From Bacteroidales bacterium UBA3824 (GTDB lineage: Bacteria > Bacteroidota > Bacteroidia > Bacteroidales > UBA3824): 64,000 bases of DNA. The stretch covers positions 22,046-86,045 of the forward strand of contig DGIK01000091.1 of NCBI GenBank assembly GCA_002393195.1. The letters are read 5' to 3'. Positions 60,410 to 64,000 of this stretch are shown piece after piece. The notes beneath the pieces were generated by a model. That model did no database searches. It was not told the DNA's origin and was given only the letters and a program-made list of their open reading frames with translations. The first letter of the stretch is position 1. Every line of letters starts with the position of its first letter. The position numbers and the translations under genes are program-made.

Positions 60410-62041
60410 TTAGAACATGTTTTCAAAACTTTCTCCGGCGAGTTCTTTGAGTTCATCATATTTCATAAACTTCTGTGACATCTTGTCCATATACTTGTCG
60501 TCTTTGCCAACATATATAAATAGGTTAAGCGTTACATGGTCAAGGAAATAACTCAAGTACTGCTTGGGGTTATAGACCCACGCCATATAATGACCATCAG
60601 ACTTAATGCCATGACCAAAGTAAGGTCCAAACTCATCAACATCAAAAAGTTCTTTTTCGTAACATACATATTCAATGTAATCAGCAACATATTTGTCCAC
60701 TACATCAATATCGACATCGTAATTGAATTTCAGGTACAGACCAGTTGCCTTAATCGTTGCCGATGTATTTTTACCGTTTTTCAAATCAGAATCACACAGC
60801 CAAAAATTATTGGCTTCCACCACACCTTTTATATTAACATTAGCAGGATAGAATACATATTGCTTGTCGTATGTGGGATTTTCCAATTTTTTTGCAGCCG
60901 AAATTTTCTTGCCAATGTTCTCAGATTCTGCCACGCTATTTTGGAAAACAGCCTCGTTGAAACTCATTCTCGGCGCTGTGCTACCTGATGTCGCAGTTTT
61001 CTTTACCGATACTTGGAACCTATCGGGAATATTTAGGTCGGCGAATTGAGGATTGATTTCATACTTGCCTTGCTTGTTGATGAAGCCAAATTGTCCGCTA
61101 TTAGAAACAGCCGCCAATTCTCCATAAAACATTGAAGCCCAGTCGAATTGTGGATTAATAACAATTTTGCCATCCTTGTCAATATACCCAAATTTGCCAT
61201 TCTGTTTTACTGAACACAATGAGCCTTTGAAATCCCAACTTTCTTCATACTGCGGATTAATCACAATTTTGCCGGTTTGGTCAATAAAACCGTATTTGCC
61301 ACCTTGTTTTATACGGCAAAGTCCCTCGCTGAAAGAGCTTACTTCTTCAAACTGAGGATTAATTACATATTTGCCATCCTTATTGATGAATCCCCATTTG
61401 CTGCCATCAGAAACTGCACACAACCCCTCACTGAAAAACGATGTACTTTGGAATTGCGGTGAAATTACGACATTACCCTTTATGTCGCAGAATCCGAATT
61501 TGCCATCCTGAATAACACCAACAAGTCCCTCTTTACATTGGTAAAAACCACTGTTATATGTAAAGTCAATGGCAGTCGTGCCGTCTGTTTTGATATAGCC
61601 AACTTTTCCATCTTTTGTTACCAAGGCAATCGAATTGGAGAAAATACCTGCCTCATTGACATTATCTTGCTGCTCAAATTTTGTCTTGCCTTCGGTGTCA
61701 ATGCAAATGAACTTCTCGTCATCTGTTGAAACAAAAGCAAGACCTTCGCTAAACCTTGTTCCATCTTGATAGATAGCATTGATGACCAACCGTCCTTCCT
61801 TATTTATATAACCGATTTTTCCATTGGATTTAACACGCGCAAGTCCATCGAAGAAACATTCTGCCTCCTCGAATTGGGGATTAATCACCCATGCACCATT
61901 ATGGTCAATGTACCCCCAAGTGTCAACTTGTCTGACTGGAATCAAGTCATAATCTACATCTTGCGTACTGCTACAAGCATATAAAATGAGGCTTGCCAAC
62001 ATGCCAAGAATGAGCATTGTGTTTTTACTAATCATAGTCAT
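60410..62041 (-). CDS. WG-repeat lipoprotein
   Basis: A 543-residue lipoprotein with signal MTMISKNTMLILGMLASLILYAC (lipid-attached Cys 23). Residues about 38-340 are seven or eight WG (KWGYID-type) repeats of about 45 residues: TWGYIDHNGAWVINPQFEEA, KWGFINKDGKYVINPQFEEV, KYGFIDQTGKIVINPQYEE. The C-terminal 200 residues are non-repetitive and include KQYVFYPANVNIKGVVEANNFWLC. WG-repeat proteins are presumed binding scaffolds at the cell surface. Followed by another secreted protein gene. Confidence 0.87.
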   Translation of the reverse strand: MTMISKNTMLILGMLASLILYACSSTQDVDYDLIPVRQVDTWGYIDHNGAWVINPQFEEAECFFDGLARVKSNGKIGYINKEGRLVINAIYQDGTRFSEGLAFVSTDDEKFICIDTEGKTKFEQQDNVNEAGIFSNSIALVTKDGKVGYIKTDGTTAIDFTYNSGFYQCKEGLVGVIQDGKFGFCDIKGNVVISPQFQSTSFFSEGLCAVSDGSKWGFINKDGKYVINPQFEEVSSFSEGLCRIKQGGKYGFIDQTGKIVINPQYEESWDFKGSLCSVKQNGKFGYIDKDGKIVINPQFDWASMFYGELAAVSNSGQFGFINKQGKYEINPQFADLNIPDRFQVSVKKTATSGSTAPRMSFNEAVFQNSVAESENIGKKISAAKKLENPTYDKQYVFYPANVNIKGVVEANNFWLCDSDLKNGKNTSATIKATGLYLKFNYDVDIDVVDKYVADYIEYVCYEKELFDVDEFGPYFGHGIKSDGHYMAWVYNPKQYLSYFLDHVTLNLFIYVGKDDKYMDKMSQKFMKYDELKELAGESFENMF

Positions 62042-62125
62042 TTGTTGATTTTTTAAGTTAATAATTTACGTCTCAAAATTATATACTAATTTCTTTTACA
62101 ACAAGGAATAACCGTGGATTCTCGA

Positions 62126-62365
62126 CTACACTTGTGTATGATTTCGCACCACACTTTCCTCAAATTCCGCCAAGTCGCGGAAGAAGTTGCGATGCAGGGC
62201 GATTGAAATCTTCTCCAACTGTTCTGTATTGATTAATCTACGCTCAAAGATGTCGTAACAGGTTGTGCGTTCGCATTGTATCTGCCGCGCAAACCAAGAA
62301 ACTGTGTGCTGTTGTCGGTCGAGTTCCTCTCGGATAAGGTGTCCCAAATGAAAGTCATTCTCCAT
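62126..62365 (-). CDS. Small helix-turn-helix protein, paralogue 3
   Basis: About 79 residues from the ATG at 62365. [49 protein letters not shown] and FFRDLAEFEESVV match the paralogue at 56733 almost residue for residue. Longer in-frame starts (to 62440) run into the structured leader and are unlikely. It should bind DNA. The leader upstream suggests that its synthesis is controlled by transcription attenuation. Confidence 0.82.
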   Translation of the reverse strand: MENDFHLGHLIREELDRQQHTVSWFARQIQCERTTCYDIFERRLINTEQLEKISIALHRNFFRDLAEFEESVVRNHTQV

Positions 62366-62665
62366 GTATAGATTGTGTTGCGAGCCCGACACCTTATTAT
62401 ATAGGCACAAAAAAAGCGTGAAGCCGTTTCTTTCTCTCAATTATGCCTATCATCTTGTCGAGGTACCCCTACCTTTGTGTCTAATAAGCACGAAACGGCT
62501 CACGCTTATGTAGCGTGAACCTTATTCGCAACTTACTCCGACACAATGTTTACTTGGGGTGTTTCGACAAGCGGAATAAGAGCGTAAAGCCCAATATGTT
62601 AATATTATATGTTCCTATTTTCGTGTTTGGGTTCAATCCTACCTAAACACGAAACAAAGGTACAA
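62366..62665 (-). promoter_or_regulatory. Structured leader of the small HTH gene, copy 2 (attenuator-like)
   Basis: Promoter TACCTTTG on the minus strand (62658-62665). Leader elements: CTTATTCCG with CGGAGTAAG; GGTTCACGCT with AGCGTGAGCC (62497-62521); competing terminator stem AAGCGTGAGCCGTTTC (62492-62507) with GAAACGGCTTCACGCTT (62414-62430) followed by seven T. An inner pair GTGCTTAT/ATAGGCAT replaces GTGCTTA/TAAGCAC of the other copy, preserving pairing with changed bases. The remaining bases to 62709 hold no gene. Confidence 0.74.
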
Positions 62666-62709
62666 TTTTATTTTGTTTCGGTAAAATGTTTTTTTTGACA
62701 TAAACCAAA

Positions 62710-62991
62710 TTACTTCCCCGCTAAGTGTTTTGCCTCCTTCAACTCTTTTTGCAACAGTTTGATACGTTTTTGTAGTTGTTCTTGCGTCGGAAGTACATCT
62801 TAGGAAAGAGAGAAAGGCAATGCAAATTCTCCACCAAATTGGTGGATTTTTATATCGTCAATTTCTGCAATGGGGTGTTGTAGTTTTGTCTCCTTAATTA
62901 TTGCTCCAACTTGTATCAAGTTGAGGCACAGAAAATTGTAATTCTCCAACGAGCCGTTGAAGAATTGTAGGTTTTTATTCCATACCCTCAT
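62710..62991 (-). pseudogene. Small gene interrupted by one in-frame stop
   Basis: From ATG 62991 the frame encodes 63 residues (RVWNKNLQFFNGSLENYNFLC to FGGEFALPFSLS), reaches TAA at 62800-62802, and continues in the same frame with DVLPTQEQLQKRIKLLQKEL and KEAKHLAGK to a stop at 62710. The second part looks coding and forms a helix. The start overlaps the preceding gene by 17 bases. No family recognised. It may be a 3' fragment of a larger enzyme. Confidence 0.5.
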
Positions 62992-63184
62992 ACAACGCCA
63001 CTGGTCCTAAATGCCACAATTTCGTTTCTTCGTTCTCCAAACGTGAATAAATGTCTGAATTGTAAATCTCCTCAAAGGCATCAACGATGTTTATGTTCTT
63101 ATCTTCCGACAAAAAATCAACCATACGGCTCGTTTTTGACGGCAGAAATAGATACAAATTGTCTTGTGTAACTGTCAAATTCAT
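62975..63184 (-). CDS. Small conserved partner of DUF3791/DUF3990 modules
   Basis: A 69-residue protein (MNLTVTQDNLYLFLPSKTSRMVDFL, NINIVDAFEEIYNSDIYSRLENEETKLWHLG). Small proteins of this type accompany DUF3791 and DUF3990 genes in Bacteroidales, as I recall the family context. Its ATG overlaps the stop of the DUF3990 remnant. It could be an antitoxin-like or accessory protein; function unknown. Confidence 0.6.
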   Translation of the reverse strand: MNLTVTQDNLYLFLPSKTSRMVDFLSEDKNINIVDAFEEIYNSDIYSRLENEETKLWHLGPVALYEGME

Positions 63185-63383
63185 AGTATTATGCCTTTAA
63201 ATCCATTATATCTAATCAAATTCAACGCCTTTGTCGTATGAAAAAGGTATTGGTCAACAAGTGTGTATGTCTTCAATTCTTTTATAAGTTCTGACTTGTC
63301 CAACACTCCACCCTCATACAATGCAAATGCTGCATACACTCGGTCGATTTTACGATTTCTAAACTACCGTGATACAATTTCAT
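63181..63383 (-). pseudogene. DUF3990 gene with ADP-ribosyltransferase core deleted
   Basis: The ATG at 63383 lies inside the DUF3791 gene end and gives MKLYHGSLEIV, the typical DUF3990 start. Within a few codons the frame is lost, and another frame supplies the family's end: RVYAAFALYEGGVLDKSELIKELKTY, LVDQYLFHTTKALNLIRYNG, stop at 63181. About 100 residues between, holding the ART-like catalytic fold, are missing. Confidence 0.75.
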
Positions 63384-63606
63384 AACTTCCTTTCTCCTTC
63401 CTTATCCTAATGAATTTGTCGATGTCTTCCAAAATCCATTGTTTGCTTTGTGTGTGCAGTATTTCAAAATGCTCCACCAAATAGTCCAACACACCATAAC
63501 TTTTCAACATACGCATTGCATCCCGCCCGCTGAGGTTGTGGGCGTGTTTGTATTGTTCTATGCAAAAAGCAACAAAATACGACACATTATTATTCTGTGC
63601 ACCCAT
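63364..63606 (-). CDS. DUF3791 protein
   Basis: An 80-residue protein: VSYFVAFCIEQYKHAHNLSGRDAMRMLKSYGVLDYLVEHFEILHT and ILEDIDKFIRIRK are typical of DUF3791. The family normally precedes DUF3990, a putative ADP-ribosyltransferase toxin, and is thought to be its partner; here that gene is wrecked. Its end overlaps the DUF3990 start. Confidence 0.8.
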   Translation of the reverse strand: MGAQNNNVSYFVAFCIEQYKHAHNLSGRDAMRMLKSYGVLDYLVEHFEILHTQSKQWILEDIDKFIRIRKEKGSYEIVSR

Positions 63607-63630
63607 TGAAATTGGAATTAAATTTAAAAA

Positions 63631-63661
63631 CAGAGCCGCAAATTTAATCTCTGCGGCTCTG
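63631..63661. terminator. Terminator after nifJ
   Basis: CAGAGCCGCA (63631-63640) pairs perfectly with TGCGGCTCTG (63652-63661). On the minus strand it is followed by TTTTTAAATTT. Confidence 0.82.
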
Positions 63662-63694
63662 TAAATTAGTCAATTGGTAGTAATTAACACCCTA

Positions 63695-64000
63695 CTACTC
63701 TGCCGAATAGTCCATTGCCGCGTAACGCTTGTAGTTTGCGTAACGCTTCTGGGCTGCCTTCTTGGCGGCGTCGTAGAGTTCCTGAGCCTCTGCCGGGAAC
63801 GACTTGGCGAGAGATGCGTAACGAACTTCGCCGTCGAGGAATGCTTGGAAGTTGTCCCAATTAGGCTCCTTGCTGTCGAGCTGGAACGGGTTCTTGCCTT
63901 GAGCTTCGAGTTCGGGGTTGAACCGCCACAAGTGCCAGTAGCCACATTCAACAGCCTTGGCCTCCTCAGCCTGGCTCTTGCCCATGCCGCCCTTGGCTTT
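63695..64000 (-). CDS. nifJ: Pyruvate:ferredoxin (flavodoxin) oxidoreductase, C-terminal end
   Basis: Only the last 101 codons are in the window; the frame is open to base 64000. KAVECGYWHLWRFNPELEAQGKNPFQLDSKEPN and the closing FLDGEVRYASLAKSFPAEA are the conserved end of the large single-chain PFOR. It oxidises pyruvate to acetyl-CoA with thiamine diphosphate and iron-sulfur clusters, the central step of anaerobic metabolism in Bacteroidales. Confidence 0.92.
   Translation of the reverse strand, partial: KAKGGMGKSQAEEAKAVECGYWHLWRFNPELEAQGKNPFQLDSKEPNWDNFQAFLDGEVRYASLAKSFPAEAQELYDAAKKAAQKRYANYKRYAAMDYSAE

Overview
The window is chromosomal DNA of an anaerobic member of the Bacteroidetes, most likely the order Bacteroidales. 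Evidence: many promoters fit the Bacteroidetes pattern (-33 TTTG, about 20 bases, -7 TAnnTTTG); there is a TonB-dependent receptor paired with a DUF4249 lipoprotein, plus DUF3098, DUF3078, DUF3791/DUF3990 proteins, a RicT/PSP1 protein with a long Asn/Pro/Gln tail, and the end of a pyruvate:ferredoxin oxidoreductase. I cannot name genus or species.

Layout. 1-2.2 kb: partial galE and an HU-like/SPOR membrane protein. 2.4-14.0 kb: lipid/polyene-type biosynthesis locus A (two CrtI-like flavoproteins, PlsC-type acyltransferase, ketosynthase, ACP, two FabZ-like dehydratases, thioesterase), interrupted by a separate receptor/DUF4249 unit. 14.2-21.8 kb: mostly minus-strand genes: yidD, ispD, GAF protein, cheB, two cheR-like genes, an LRR protein, two small membrane proteins, aroB. 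21.9-27.6 kb: TPR-SpoIIE phosphatase, YebC, small genes, a Mur ligase. 27.7-36.4 kb: accessory defence island with two DUF1016/YhcG-type nuclease genes (one gutted) behind a leader-promoter present three times, a long hairpin element, and a LlaJI-like restriction-modification operon (two m5C methyltransferases, McrB-like AAA+, McrC-like nuclease). 36.5-48.4 kb: housekeeping (truB, queA, initiator tRNA, nucleoside kinase, holB, ricT) mixed with secreted proteins, a glycosyltransferase, one intact RelE/ParE toxin-antitoxin pair and one decayed pair. 48.4-54.9 kb: locus B (LpxL-like acyltransferase, ketosynthase, ketosynthase-like small protein, EamA/SMR-like protein, and an MMPL exporter fused to an acyltransferase). 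55-64 kb: a TPR-ACP fusion, three paralogous small HTH genes (one with an early stop), a WYL regulator, two secreted proteins, a decayed DUF3791/DUF3990 module and the 3' end of nifJ.

How genes work together. Loci A and B together hold most of the machinery of an aryl-polyene/flexirubin-like pathway: ACP, condensing enzymes, dehydratases, thioesterase, desaturase-like flavoproteins, acyltransferases and an MMPL exporter. No aromatic ammonia-lyase, ketoreductase or LolA-like carrier is visible here, so the product is inferred only at class level. The restriction-modification operon is tightly packed (14-base overlap, 2-base gap, 4-base overlap), and base composition changes sharply inside the McrB-like gene, suggesting that the specificity half was exchanged.

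Most notable: the composition break in the LlaJI-like system; a leader RNA with mutually exclusive hairpins ahead of two of the small HTH genes; the TPR-ACP fusion; and several toxin or nuclease genes that have lost their catalytic cores (RelE-like, DUF3990, DUF1016).
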